From Pseudocalidococcus azoricus BACA0444 (GTDB lineage Bacteria > Cyanobacteriota > Cyanobacteriia > Thermosynechococcales > Thermosynechococcaceae), in the NCBI RefSeq assembly GCF_031729055.1, contig NZ_JAVMIP010000026.1, forward strand, positions 1-40,523: a DNA stretch of 40,523 nucleotides. Reading direction: 5' to 3'. Positions within the stretch are counted from its first letter, which is position 1; the number at the start of each line of letters is the position of its first letter. Under the pieces are notes generated by a model that saw only the letters and a list, made by a program, of their open reading frames with translations, did not search any database and had not been told where the DNA came from. This document shows, piece after piece, positions 1 to 9,508 of the stretch. A program made the position numbers and the translations under genes.

Positions 1-169
1 AAGGAATCCCCGTCCTGCTTTACACGCAAGCTACAGGACGGTCGGAGGATGTCAATCTGATACTACTGAACAACAAGCAACAGGTGTATTCCTCTTACAG
101 GTGCTAGATCAAGATCGTCCCATTGAGAGTAAGCTTTTCCCGAAGAAAATTAAGGGAATTACTTGGTGA
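1..169 (+). pseudogene. 3' remnant of a gene upstream of the PIN toxin (possible antitoxin)
   Basis: Two plus-strand frames look protein-like here. The frame starting at base 3 reads through GIPVLLYTQATGRSEDVNLI and stops at TAG 105-107. The frame starting at base 2 reads QQATGVFLLQVLDQDRPIES and stops at TGA 167-169, overlapping the first bases of the PIN gene. The sense switches from one frame to the other around 65-80, which suggests a single gene with a frameshift. An antitoxin role is inferred only from its position before a PIN-type toxin. The 5' part lies outside the window and I do not recognise the family. Confidence 0.3.
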
Positions 170-621
170 GTCAGGCTATTATTTTAGATACTGGAGTTAT
201 TGGTCTTATTACTAACCCAAAACAATCAACTCAAAGTGAATCTTGTGCTACGTGGCTTCAATATCATTTGATTTCTGGTACTACTGTAATAATTCCTGAA
301 ATTGCAGACTATGAACTTCGGCGTGAATTATTGCGGGCAAATAAAGGAGAAGGTTTAAAGCGGCTAGACGAGTTAATTAAACTTGTTTAATATTTACCTA
401 TTTGTACCCTTGCCATGCGTCAAGCGGCTCAACTTTGGGCCCAGGCTCGGCAACAAGGATAACCGACTACAAACGATAAAAATATTGATGCCGATATGAT
501 TTTGATTGCTCAAGCTAAAACACTCTCAGCTAGAAATGTAGTGATTGCAACAACCAACGTGAGACATCTATCTCGGTTTGTTAATGCTGAAATTTGGCCA
601 AATATACTCCTGCCTGGATGA
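166..621 (+). pseudogene. Broken PIN-domain (VapC-like) ribonuclease gene
   Basis: PIN-domain toxins are Mg-dependent ribonucleases that cleave RNA when not held by an antitoxin. The frame opens at GTG 166 (or TTG 163). It shows the PIN features in order: LDTGVIG near the N-terminus, PEIADYELRRE with the central acid, NIDADMILIAQA with the second acidic cluster, and ATTNVRHLSRF near the end. Two in-frame stops interrupt it, TAA 388-390 and TAA 460-462. The frame stays protein-like to TGA 619-621, about 150 codons in all, which is a normal PIN length. The break is therefore by nonsense changes without frameshift. An active toxin is unlikely unless the stops are read through or are sequence errors. 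Confidence 0.75.
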
Positions 622-751
622 AATAAACTCCATAGAATATCTCAATTTTTGCTACACTGAATGTGTCTACTGGCAGTTGTAATATGGTGGTCAGTCAATT
701 TGTAATCTAAAGGATTGAGTGAAAACAGCGAAATTGCGACAGTATTACTAT

Positions 752-2128
752 CTATTGATCTTCTTGGCTGCTCAGGCCAGCGACTAAGGCATCTGCAACT
801 CTGGCAACAGGAATCACCTCCAGGCCAGGGAACTCTAAGGCTTGAGATTTCGGAATAATTGCCCGTTTGAATCCCAATTTGAGTGCTTCTTTCAACCGAA
901 TTTCTAACTGGGAAACAGAGCGTACTTGCCCGCCTAAACCCACTTCCCCAATCAAAACAGTCTGAGCCGTGACTAAGCGATCCCGAAAACTGGCCACCAC
1001 GGCCACCGCAATGCCTAAATCTGCCGCTGGTTCGGCCACCACCAAGCCCCCCGAAGAGGAGACATAGGCATCTAGCTTAGAAAGAGGAATCCCCAAGCGT
1101 TTTTCCAGTACAGCTAAAATTTGTAAAAACCGATTGTATTCGATGCCCGTGGTTGAGCGTCTGGGGGAAGGGTAACTGGTGGGGCTAACCAGGCTTTGTA
1201 ATTCCACGACTAAGGGACGAGTTCCTTCGCAGGCGACGATGGTTGCAGTTCCCGGTGTGGCATCGGCTTCCCCTAAAAATAAGGCCGAGGGATTACTGAC
1301 TTCTTCTAAACCCTGCTCCACCATCCGAAACACGCCAATTTCCTGACTGGCCCCAAAGCGATTTTTGACTGCCCGCAAGAGCCGATGACTGGCAAACCGT
1401 TCCCCTTCAAAATATAAAACCGTATCTACTAAATGCTCCAAGACTTTCGGCCCAGCAATCGCCCCTTCTTTGGTGACATGACCCACAATAAACAAGCTGA
1501 TATTTTGCTTTTTGGCCAATCGCATCAATGCCGCCGTACATTCACGCACCTGAGAAATCGAGCCGGGAGCCGCCGTTAAGGATGGCAAATAAATGGCCTG
1601 GATACTGTCAATCACCGCCACCGTAGGCTGAATCTGCTCCAACTCGGTCAAAATTACTTCGGCATCATTTTCCGGTAATAGTAAAAGTTGCTGACTAGGG
1701 GTTGTTCCCAGGCGTTTGGCCCGTAACTTGACCTGTTGCCCCGACTCTTCCGCACAAACGTATAACACCGGATATTGCTGCTGCCAATGAAACGCGGCCT
1801 GGAGGAGAAGAGTGGATTTCCCAATGCCCGGATCACCCCCAACCAGGACTAAGGAACCCGGCACAACCCCACCCCCCAAGACCCGATCCAATTCCGCAAA
1901 ACCAGAACTAAAGCGAAATTCGGGGGTATCGGTGATTTGGTCTAAGCTCAGGGCCTGGGATGGACTGGCTTTGCGGGACTTACTGCTGGTTCCGGGAGTG
2001 CGGGTCACGCTCGGGAGTATTTGCTCGTCTAGGGTATTCCACTGCTCACAACTGCTACAGCGGCCAAAATATTGGGCATACTCGGCTCCACATTCACGGC
2101 AAATAAATTGGGTGCGGGGCCTGGGCAT
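752..2128 (-). CDS. radA: DNA repair protein RadA (Sms)
   Basis: RadA is a RecA-related ATPase that promotes branch migration and processing of recombination intermediates in the cytoplasm. The 458 residues are full length for the family. Seen: an N-terminal four-cysteine zinc finger (C10, C13, C24, C27), a Walker A GGDPGIGKST near residue 100, the RadA signature KNRFG near residue 257, and a C-terminal Lon-protease-like domain containing GEVGLGGQVR. The ATG at 2128 begins MPRPRTQF just before the zinc finger, so the start is well supported. The gene is divergent from the response-regulator gene, with about 140 bases between them. Identification is firm. Confidence 0.97.
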   Translation of the reverse strand: MPRPRTQFICRECGAEYAQYFGRCSSCEQWNTLDEQILPSVTRTPGTSSKSRKASPSQALSLDQITDTPEFRFSSGFAELDRVLGGGVVPGSLVLVGGDPGIGKSTLLLQAAFHWQQQYPVLYVCAEESGQQVKLRAKRLGTTPSQQLLLLPENDAEVILTELEQIQPTVAVIDSIQAIYLPSLTAAPGSISQVRECTAALMRLAKKQNISLFIVGHVTKEGAIAGPKVLEHLVDTVLYFEGERFASHRLLRAVKNRFGASQEIGVFRMVEQGLEEVSNPSALFLGEADATPGTATIVACEGTRPLVVELQSLVSPTSYPSPRRSTTGIEYNRFLQILAVLEKRLGIPLSKLDAYVSSSGGLVVAEPAADLGIAVAVVASFRDRLVTAQTVLIGEVGLGGQVRSVSQLEIRLKEALKLGFKRAIIPKSQALEFPGLEVIPVARVADALVAGLSSQEDQ

Positions 2129-2268
2129 TATTAAGAAAAAATGAAAGTTAATAAACCACTCATAATTCAGGAATCCTAGGACAGATAAGGGTTTCCAGGC
2201 CTGGGAGAACGTGGTAGCTTAATGATAGGATATAAAGTAATAAACATTTACAACATTATATATCGGGA

Positions 2269-3024
2269 GTGGTAACGGTCTTGGAGAATCACAAAGAAAA
2301 GATCCTTGTGGTTGATGATGAAGCCAGTATTCGGCGCATTTTAGAAACCCGACTCTCAATGATTGGCTATCAGGTCGTTACCGCTGCTGATGGGGAAGAA
2401 GCCTTAGTCACCTTTCGGGACGAGTTTCCAGATTTAGTTGTCCTTGATGTGATGATGCCTAAGCTGGATGGCTATGGGGTCTGTCAGGAGCTACGGAAGG
2501 AATCCGATGTCCCAATCATTATGCTGACTGCTCTGGGGGATGTGGCCGACCGGATCACTGGCCTGGAATTGGGGGCCGATGATTATGTGGTCAAGCCATT
2601 TTCCCCCAAAGAACTCGAAGCCCGGATTCGCTCTGTCCTGCGCCGGGTAGAAAAAACCACCACCTCAGGCATACCCAGTTCTGGTGTGATCCAAATTAAC
2701 GCCATTCGGGTGGATACCAATCGCCGCCAAGTCTATAAGGGGGATGAGCGGATTCGCTTGACGGGGATGGAATTTAGTCTCTTAGAATTGTTGGTCAGTC
2801 GGTCTGGAGAAGCGTTTTCCCGCTCTGAAATTCTTCAGGAAGTTTGGGGCTACACACCGGAGCGTCATGTGGATACCCGCGTTGTGGATGTCCATATTTC
2901 TCGACTAAGGGCTAAATTAGAGGAGGATCCCAGCAACCCGGAACTGATTCTAACGGCCCGCGGTACGGGATATTTGTTTCAACGGATCATAGAACCAGGT
3001 GAAGTTGCTACAGCTAAAGTCTAG
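2269..3024 (+). CDS. rpaB: OmpR-family response regulator RpaB
   Basis: This is a two-component response regulator, 251 residues. The receiver domain is at about 10-125, with the acidic pair D16-D17, phospho-acceptor D60 in LVVLDVMMPK, and the conserved lysine in VVKPFSP. The winged-helix DNA-binding domain follows at about 140-240 (GMEFSLLELL, VDVHISRLRAKLE, GTGYLF). The near-invariant GVCQELRKES and YTPERHVDTRVVDVHISRLR segments match my knowledge of cyanobacterial RpaB (ycf27), which controls high-light and photosystem genes. The start is GTG 2269, inside ATCGGGAGTGGTAACG. The upstream 60 bases are AT-rich. The gene stands alone, with the usual partner kinase NblS not in this window. Confidence 0.93.
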   Translation: MVTVLENHKEKILVVDDEASIRRILETRLSMIGYQVVTAADGEEALVTFRDEFPDLVVLDVMMPKLDGYGVCQELRKESDVPIIMLTALGDVADRITGLELGADDYVVKPFSPKELEARIRSVLRRVEKTTTSGIPSSGVIQINAIRVDTNRRQVYKGDERIRLTGMEFSLLELLVSRSGEAFSRSEILQEVWGYTPERHVDTRVVDVHISRLRAKLEEDPSNPELILTARGTGYLFQRIIEPGEVATAKV

Positions 3025-3124
3025 TTAAGGGGAGGTGGACAACTTTCATCTGTTTAGTTAAAGGCTGACAGAGCTTTTACCGATGCATGATGATCAAGAG
3101 AAACTATGCCACTAGGATTTCTCA

Positions 3125-3361
3125 ATGCCCACGCTGTTAAGGGTTGGCCCCTATCGTTTTTTCTGCTATGTGGGCGATTATAATGAGCCACCTCATATCC
3201 ACATCGAGCCTGATGCGGATGAAGCTAAGTTCTGGCTTGACCCGATTCGTTTGCAAAGTAATAGGCGATTTAGTCGCACAGAAATAAGTCGTATTCAAAA
3301 ACTAATCCAAGAAAACCAAGCGCAACTTTTGGCAGGCTGGAATGACTTCTTTAATGATTGA
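3125..3361 (+). CDS. DUF4160 domain protein
   Basis: A 78-residue protein with the DUF4160 pattern: an N-terminal hydrophobic strand (RVGPYRFFCYVGDYNEPPH), the HIHIEPDADEAKFWLDP stretch, then a helical C-terminus ending GWNDFFND. DUF4160 genes are commonly paired with DUF2442 genes and are discussed as possible toxin-antitoxin-like modules, but their biochemical role is not established. Its end overlaps the next gene, so the two are likely co-translated. ATG 3125 is preceded by a weak ribosome site. No catalytic residues can be named with confidence. Confidence 0.85.
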   Translation: MPTLLRVGPYRFFCYVGDYNEPPHIHIEPDADEAKFWLDPIRLQSNRRFSRTEISRIQKLIQENQAQLLAGWNDFFND

Positions 3362-3650
3362 ATCTCTTCTACTCCCGACAATCCAGCAAGTTACCATTAA
3401 AGATGATACTTTGTCCGTGGATGTATCTGATGGTCGGACAATATCTGTACCCCTGGCCTGGTATCCGCGCTTGCTGCATGGTTCGGTGGCAGAACGCAAT
3501 GAGTATCGCCTAATTGTCCAGGGAAGCGGAATTCATTGGAGTCAGCTTGATGAGGACATTAATATCAAAAATTTGATTTTGGGGCAACCGTCAGGAGAAA
3601 GTCAAAAGTCATTTCAAGCGTGGTTAAAGCACCGGTCAACAGCAGTCTAA
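3342..3650 (+). CDS. DUF2442 domain protein
   Basis: A 102-residue protein carrying the DUF2442 pattern: VTIKDDTLSVDVSDGRTISV, then PLAWYPRLLHGSVAERNEY, and the ending GSGIHWSQLDEDINIKNLI. That last segment (IHW..LDEDI.I..L) is the clearest mark of the family. It can start at ATG 3342, giving a 20-base overlap with the DUF4160 gene, or at ATG 3354, where the overlap is ATGATTGA. The second choice would be tight translational coupling. The C-terminal tail after about residue 85 (GESQKSFQAWLKHRSTAV) is longer than the core domain. It is probably the partner or antidote of the preceding product, but that is inference from gene order. Confidence 0.85.
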   Translation: MTSLMIESLLLPTIQQVTIKDDTLSVDVSDGRTISVPLAWYPRLLHGSVAERNEYRLIVQGSGIHWSQLDEDINIKNLILGQPSGESQKSFQAWLKHRSTAV

Positions 3651-3730
3651 CAAGCCCGTTCTCCTGGCTTTCTGCTTCAATTCAGCCTTGTTTTAGTCAA
3701 TGCCGTTGAGTGGAGTTTTTTCAAGAGCCG

Positions 3731-4057
3731 ATGACTAACTTTGGTGTTGTTTATGTCACTGCCAGTTCCCAGGCCGAAGCGGAAATGATTGCCGATGCCT
3801 TAGTCAGGGATGGATTGGCGGCCTGTGTTAGTCTCTTCCCAATTCAGTCTGTCTATATCTGGCAACAGGAAATTTGTCGAGAATCAGAATGGCAATTACT
3901 GGTTAAGACACGGCAAGAACAATATCCCGCCATTGAAGCCAAGGTTAAAATCCTCCACTCTTATACCACCCCAGAAATTATTTTTCTACCCATTGTCACC
4001 GGTTGCCCGACCTATTTAGAGTGGATGCACACCCAAACTGCTTCATCTCAACCCTAA
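3731..4057 (+). CDS. cutA: Divalent-cation tolerance protein CutA
   Basis: CutA is a small trimeric ferredoxin-like-fold protein linked to copper and other divalent-cation tolerance; its exact role is unsettled. The sequence shows the usual core: VVYVTASSQAEAEMIADALV, the GLAACVSLFPIQSVYIWQ segment, EWQLLVKTRQEQY, and the LHSYTTPEIIFLPI signature. The frame is open back to GTG 3710, but homology begins at about ATG 3731 (MTNFGVVYVTA), which I prefer, giving 108 residues. It is followed after 15 bases by the Ycf20-like gene on the same strand, so they may be co-transcribed. Confidence 0.92.
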   Translation: MTNFGVVYVTASSQAEAEMIADALVRDGLAACVSLFPIQSVYIWQQEICRESEWQLLVKTRQEQYPAIEAKVKILHSYTTPEIIFLPIVTGCPTYLEWMHTQTASSQP

Positions 4058-4072
4058 ACACCCGGCCTGGCC

Positions 4073-4405
4073 ATGCAGAACACCCGTCTGACTACCCTAC
4101 TCAATCGTACTGGGGATAATATCCAGCAACAACTCCGCAATCCCTGGCGGCGGTTAGCCCTGATGATTATTGCCCTCCTCTTTGGCATCTACTTAGGGGC
4201 CGCCTTAGCCTCAACCGCTGGACAAGTGGGCTACATTGACATCGTGGCCTCGGCCCTTGTGGCCATTGCCTCGGAAATCCTCAGTGCCATTTTCTATGGA
4301 AATCGTTGGAACTTCCAAAAAACAATCTTGGGGGAGACCCTCAATGCCCTCAAAGTCGGAGTTCTCTATGGTCTGTTCCTGATCGCCTTCCTCTTGGGTA
4401 GCTAA
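4073..4405 (+). CDS. ycf20: Ycf20-like membrane protein (DUF565)
   Basis: A 110-residue DUF565/Ycf20-family membrane protein. Seen: a basic N-terminus (NPWRRLALM), a first hydrophobic segment at about 27-48 (LALMIIALLFGIYLGAALAS), a second at about 55-75 (IDIVASALVAIASEILSAIF), and a third at the C-terminus (LYGLFLIAFLLGS). The family is conserved in cyanobacteria and plastids. Plant homologues have been connected to non-photochemical quenching, but the molecular role is unknown. It lies 15 bases after cutA and 112 bases before the ATP synthase cluster. Confidence 0.85.
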   Translation: MQNTRLTTLLNRTGDNIQQQLRNPWRRLALMIIALLFGIYLGAALASTAGQVGYIDIVASALVAIASEILSAIFYGNRWNFQKTILGETLNALKVGVLYGLFLIAFLLGS

Positions 4406-4498
4406 GGAGGAGAATGGGCCAGGGGGCATTTGGTGGGACGGGTGAAATTCGTAAAGTATTGTTGCCCAAGCGTGATAGGTTTAATAGTGGCCAGTTTG

Positions 4499-4512
4499 AG
4501 ACTTTTTAGTCT
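4499..4512 (+). promoter_or_regulatory. Small hairpin just before the atp1 start codon
   Basis: AGACT-TTTT-AGTCT forms a five-pair stem with a four-base loop, ending six bases before GTG 4518. No ribosome-binding sequence is visible at the expected position, which the hairpin occupies. It might limit initiation of the first gene of the ATP synthase cluster. The stem is short and could be chance. Confidence 0.25.
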
Positions 4513-4517
4513 GCTTT

Positions 4518-4973
4518 GTGTCTGACCCTACACCTAACCCGGAAGAAAACTCCCCAATTGCGAATTTTGCAGCCTTGGACAGTCCCCGAGAGGATATTTC
4601 CGGCTCAGATTCCATGCAAGAGTTTTATCAACTCCGTCAGGAATTGCTGTTGACCAGTGTAGTTCTGATGTTGATTGTCTTTCCCGCGGTCTGGTTCTTT
4701 TACTCGTTCAATACGGCACTTAATTATATTGTTGGGGCAATTACAGCGTTAATTTACTTGCGACTGTTAGCAAACAATGTTGAGCAATTGGGACGAGGCA
4801 AAACTAAGGTGGGAAAGAGTCAGTTACTTGTCCTTGTTGTAGTGCTTGTCATTGCAACTCGTTGGCAACAACTCCACATTCTGCCTGTATTTCTGGGGTT
4901 TCTGACCTATAAAGCAGCCATTTTGGTCTATATGTTTCGGACAGTCATTTTGCCGCCGCAGACAGGCCAATGA
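4518..4973 (+). CDS. atp1: ATP synthase protein I (AtpI/Atp1 type)
   Basis: A 151-residue membrane protein at the head of the ATP synthase cluster, as is usual for subunit I. It helps assembly of the c-ring in other bacteria and is not part of the final enzyme. Seen: a hydrophilic acidic N-terminus (residues 1-40), then four hydrophobic stretches starting near 44 ([20 protein letters not shown]), 68, 103 and 122. The family is weakly conserved, so the call rests on length, topology and gene order. It starts at GTG 4518. Its stop overlaps the next start in an ATGA arrangement at 4970-4973, implying translational coupling to subunit a. Confidence 0.85.
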   Translation: MSDPTPNPEENSPIANFAALDSPREDISGSDSMQEFYQLRQELLLTSVVLMLIVFPAVWFFYSFNTALNYIVGAITALIYLRLLANNVEQLGRGKTKVGKSQLLVLVVVLVIATRWQQLHILPVFLGFLTYKAAILVYMFRTVILPPQTGQ

Positions 4974-5776
4974 AAACTGGTATGATTTTTTCGCACTTCC
5001 ATGAGGTTCTGGGCATGATGCCTTCTGTGTATTTTCCAGATTGGATGATACTCCCCCTGGCCAAAATTGAGGTCGGGCAACATTTTTACTGGCACATTGG
5101 CAATCTCAAAGTGCATGGGCAAGTGTTCATCACCACCTGGATTGTTAGTCTCATCCTGATTGTGGCTGCCGTTTTAGCAACCCGGAATATTCAACGGATT
5201 CCCCAAGGTGTGCAAAACCTGATGGAATATGCCTTAGACTTTGTCCGAGATTTAACCAAAGGGCAAATTGGTGAGGCAGATTATCGGGGTTGGGTTCCCT
5301 TTATTGGGACGCTCTTTCTATTCATCTTTGTTTCTAACTGGTCTGGGGCCCTCGTACCTTGGAAACTGTTAGAGCTACCGGAAGGAGAACTGGCTGCACC
5401 GACTAACGACATTAATACCACTGTGGCCTTGGCCCTGTTGGTCTCTTTAGCCTACTTTTATGCAGGACTGCGGAAACGGGGCCTGGGCTATTTCCGTAGG
5501 TATATTGAACCAACCCCAGTGTTATTGCCCATTGCCATTTTGGAGGATTTCACCAAGCCCCTCTCCCTCAGCTTCCGTCTTTTTGGGAATATTCTCGCCG
5601 ACGAGTTGGTTGTGGGAGTCTTAGTACTGCTTGTGCCCCTGTTTGTTCCCTTGCCGGTGATGCTCCTGGGGTTGTTTACCAGTGCTATCCAGGCCATTGT
5701 CTTTGCCACCCTTGCCGCTACCTATATTGGGGAAGCAATGGAAGGTCATGGTGAAGAGCATGAGGAAGCCCACTAG
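4970..5776 (+). CDS. atpB: ATP synthase F0 subunit a (atpB; atpI in plastid naming)
   Basis: Subunit a forms the stator half-channels for protons in the thylakoid membrane. The 268 residues include the conserved [19 protein letters not shown] and [11 protein letters not shown] stretches, [14 protein letters not shown], and the C-terminal block [19 protein letters not shown], whose arginine faces the c-ring carboxylate. The family-like part starts near residue 27 ([17 protein letters not shown]). The extra N-terminus beginning [10 protein letters not shown] is longer than I expect, so ATG 4982 or a later ATG could be used. The ATGA overlap with atp1 favours 4970. It ends with an acid- and histidine-rich tail, [10 protein letters not shown]. 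Confidence 0.95.
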   Translation: MKTGMIFSHFHEVLGMMPSVYFPDWMILPLAKIEVGQHFYWHIGNLKVHGQVFITTWIVSLILIVAAVLATRNIQRIPQGVQNLMEYALDFVRDLTKGQIGEADYRGWVPFIGTLFLFIFVSNWSGALVPWKLLELPEGELAAPTNDINTTVALALLVSLAYFYAGLRKRGLGYFRRYIEPTPVLLPIAILEDFTKPLSLSFRLFGNILADELVVGVLVLLVPLFVPLPVMLLGLFTSAIQAIVFATLAATYIGEAMEGHGEEHEEAH

Positions 5777-5869
5777 GTTAGCTCCGGGGAATAACTCCGG
5801 TGAAAGCCGAAATTGAGTTCAGCGGCCAGGCCCATTGACTGGTATTGTTAACTCTGGAAATTTGATTGA

Positions 5870-6145
<276 letters not shown>

Positions 6146-6165
6146 GCAATCTGAAGCGATCTCAC

Positions 6166-6210
6166 GGGATTAGTCGTTATTCAACTTAAGTTTGATTTAT
6201 CGCTAATCCC
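6166..6210 (+). promoter_or_regulatory. Stem-loop between subunit c and b' genes
   Basis: GGGATTAG at 6166-6173 and CTAATCCC at 6203-6210 are perfect reverse complements. After one unpaired base, a further CG/CG pair is possible inside. The loop is AT-rich. There is no run of T after the second arm, so it is not a standard intrinsic terminator. A likely role is protecting the upstream c-subunit message from 3' decay, or partial attenuation. That role is inferred from its position. Confidence 0.55.
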
Positions 6211-6237
6211 CAGGATCTCCACAACTAGGAGAGATTG

Positions 6238-6669
6238 ATGTTTGATTTTGATGCAACCTTGCCCCTGATGGCAGCGCAGTTCTTACTATTAACGGTGATC
6301 CTCAACTTTGTTTTCTACAAGCCCCTGACCCAGGCCCTGGATGAGCGCAACGACTATGTGCGTACCAACCTCACGGAGGCTAAACAACGGGCTGAAAAAG
6401 CCAATCAACTGGCCGCCCAATATGAACAAGAATTGGCTGAAACTCGCCGTCAATCCCAGGCCCTGATTGCTGAAGCCCAAGCGGAAGCAACCAAAATAGC
6501 CGCCCAGGAAATTGCCGCTGCTCAACAGGAGGTGCAAGCTCAACTGCTCCAAACTCAACAGGAACTGGATCAGCAAAAGCAAGCAGCCTTGAATACCTTA
6601 GAAGCGCAAGTATCAGGTCTCAGTCGGCAGCTCCTCACCAAGCTGTTGGGTGCAGAATTAGTCGGCTAA
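6238..6669 (+). CDS. atpG: ATP synthase F0 subunit b' (atpG / atpF2)
   Basis: b' is the second, divergent peripheral-stalk subunit found in photosynthetic bacteria and plastids; it dimerises with b. The 143 residues contain one N-terminal membrane helix ([20 protein letters not shown]) and then a long alanine-, glutamine- and glutamate-rich coiled coil to the end. I use ATG 6238 rather than the adjoining TTG 6235, because TAGGAGAG at 6226-6233 is then well spaced. It is followed after 10 bases by the b gene. Confidence 0.95.
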   Translation: MFDFDATLPLMAAQFLLLTVILNFVFYKPLTQALDERNDYVRTNLTEAKQRAEKANQLAAQYEQELAETRRQSQALIAEAQAEATKIAAQEIAAAQQEVQAQLLQTQQELDQQKQAALNTLEAQVSGLSRQLLTKLLGAELVG

Positions 6670-6682
6670 TGGAGGAATATTG

Positions 6683-7213
6683 GTGGACGCAGTGTGGATT
6701 TTGGCAACGGAAGAAGCGGGTCACTTTGGCTTGAACTTCAACCTGTTTGAAACAAACATTATTAACCTAGCCATTGTCATTGGCATTCTGGTTTACTTTG
6801 GCAAAGGGGTCTTGGGCAAAATCCTTGGAGATCGCCAGGCCGCCATTGCCACTGAGGTGAAAGAAGCTGAGGAGCGAAAACAAACCGCCGCCGCCCGCTT
6901 GGCCGATGAACAACAAAAATTAGCCCAGGCCCAAGAAGAAGCCAAACGGATCATCAGTGAAGCGGAAGTCCGAGCCAAACAGGCCAGAGAGCAAATTTTG
7001 GCCCAGGCCCAGGTTGAAATTGAACGACTGAAAGCCACCGCCGGACAAGACACACTGGCCCAAGAAGAACGGGTGAGTTTAGAAGTTCGTCAGCGGATTG
7101 CCGAGTTAGCCCTTGAACAGGTGGAAGCGGAACTGGCCCACCGCATTGCCCCGAATCAGTCGGCCCAACAGCAATTGATTGATCGGAGCTTGGCTCTACT
7201 AGGAGGTAACTAA
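6683..7213 (+). CDS. atpF: ATP synthase F0 subunit b
   Basis: Subunit b of the peripheral stalk, 176 residues from GTG 6683. TTG 6680 is the alternative but sits too close to GGAGGAAT at 6671-6678. Residues to about 25 precede the membrane helix (IINLAIVIGILVYFGKGVLG); a long coiled coil rich in A, E, K and Q follows (VKEAEERKQTAAARLADEQQ). The C-terminal end (IAPNQSAQQQLIDRSLALLG) is the part expected to meet subunit delta. Its stop codon directly abuts the delta ATG, so the two are translationally coupled. Confidence 0.96.
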   Translation: MDAVWILATEEAGHFGLNFNLFETNIINLAIVIGILVYFGKGVLGKILGDRQAAIATEVKEAEERKQTAAARLADEQQKLAQAQEEAKRIISEAEVRAKQAREQILAQAQVEIERLKATAGQDTLAQEERVSLEVRQRIAELALEQVEAELAHRIAPNQSAQQQLIDRSLALLGGN

Positions 7214-7768
7214 ATGGCATCCCCTGTCAGTGCAGCAATCACAGAACCCTACGCCGAGGCCCTTCTTTCCCTCGCTCAAACCCAGGGACTTGTTTCCCGC
7301 TTTAGTGAAGACACGAGTTTATTTCTAGAATTATTAGCCAGTTCCCTAGAGTTACGCAGCTTCATCAGCAATCCCCTCACAAAGGGCGAGGCCAAGAAAG
7401 CCGTGATTCGCCAGCTCTTGAACGATAAAGTCCACAGCTATTTCCTTAACTTTCTCCTCTTGCTTGTGGATCGACGACGTATCTTTGTGGCCCAAGAGAT
7501 CGCTGAACAATACCAAGCCCTCGTGCGGAAGCTGCAAAATATTGTTCTTGCTGAAGTCACAACCACTGTCGAACTCACTGAAGCTCAGCGGGAGGCCGTG
7601 GTTCATAAAGTCAAAGCCATCTCCGGAGCTAGCCAAGTGGAATTAGCCTGTCACCTTGATCCGAGCCTGATTGGAGGGGTGATTGTCAAAGTGGGTTCCC
7701 AAGTCTTAGACGCGAGCTTACGAGGTCAACTGCGCCGCTTAAGTAACTCCCTTTTAGCTGCCAGCTAA
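7214..7768 (+). CDS. atpH: ATP synthase F1 subunit delta (atpH; atpD in cyanobacterial naming)
   Basis: Delta (OSCP-type) caps the F1 head and links it to the b/b' stalk. Length is 184 residues. Seen: the N-terminal helical domain (AAITEPYAEALLSLAQTQGL), NPLTKGEAKKAVIRQLL, FLLLLVDRRRIFVAQEI, and the C-terminal signature LDPSLIGGVIVKVGSQVLD. ATG 7214 follows directly on the atpF stop, with GGAGGTAACTAA as ribosome site inside the end of atpF. A 60-base gap separates it from alpha. Confidence 0.97.
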   Translation: MASPVSAAITEPYAEALLSLAQTQGLVSRFSEDTSLFLELLASSLELRSFISNPLTKGEAKKAVIRQLLNDKVHSYFLNFLLLLVDRRRIFVAQEIAEQYQALVRKLQNIVLAEVTTTVELTEAQREAVVHKVKAISGASQVELACHLDPSLIGGVIVKVGSQVLDASLRGQLRRLSNSLLAAS

Positions 7769-7816
7769 AGTTTTCTGGTTTCATTTTTCCTACTTTTTCC
7801 CTTGTCCAATTTTTAG

Positions 7817-9346
<1,530 letters not shown>

Positions 9347-9377
9347 GCTCAACCCTTAACGTTATTTCCATCACGAT

Positions 9378-9409
9378 AGTCCCTAGAGTCCACAGCTTTA
9401 GGGATTTTT
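9378..9409 (+). terminator. Intrinsic terminator after atpA
   Basis: AGTCCCTA at 9378-9385 can pair with TAGGGATT at 9399-9406 (one G-T pair), and the run TTTTT at 9405-9409 overlaps the end of the second arm. It lies about 30 bases after the atpA stop. Stem strength is modest. Confidence 0.6.
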
Positions 9410-9508
9410 ATTACTCACAGCATTGGAGAATTCAAACCATCTTTCTAAAAGAGGCTATAACTAATTAACGGTCACAATAGGTGAAGGGAGGGGAGCGACG
9501 TAGATTTT

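Noticed and set aside
2248..2257. TTACAACATT before rpaB, repeated at 40110-40119, considered as an RpaB-binding HLR1 site
   Set aside because: HLR1 needs two direct TTTACA-type halves spaced by two bases; only one half is clear at each place.
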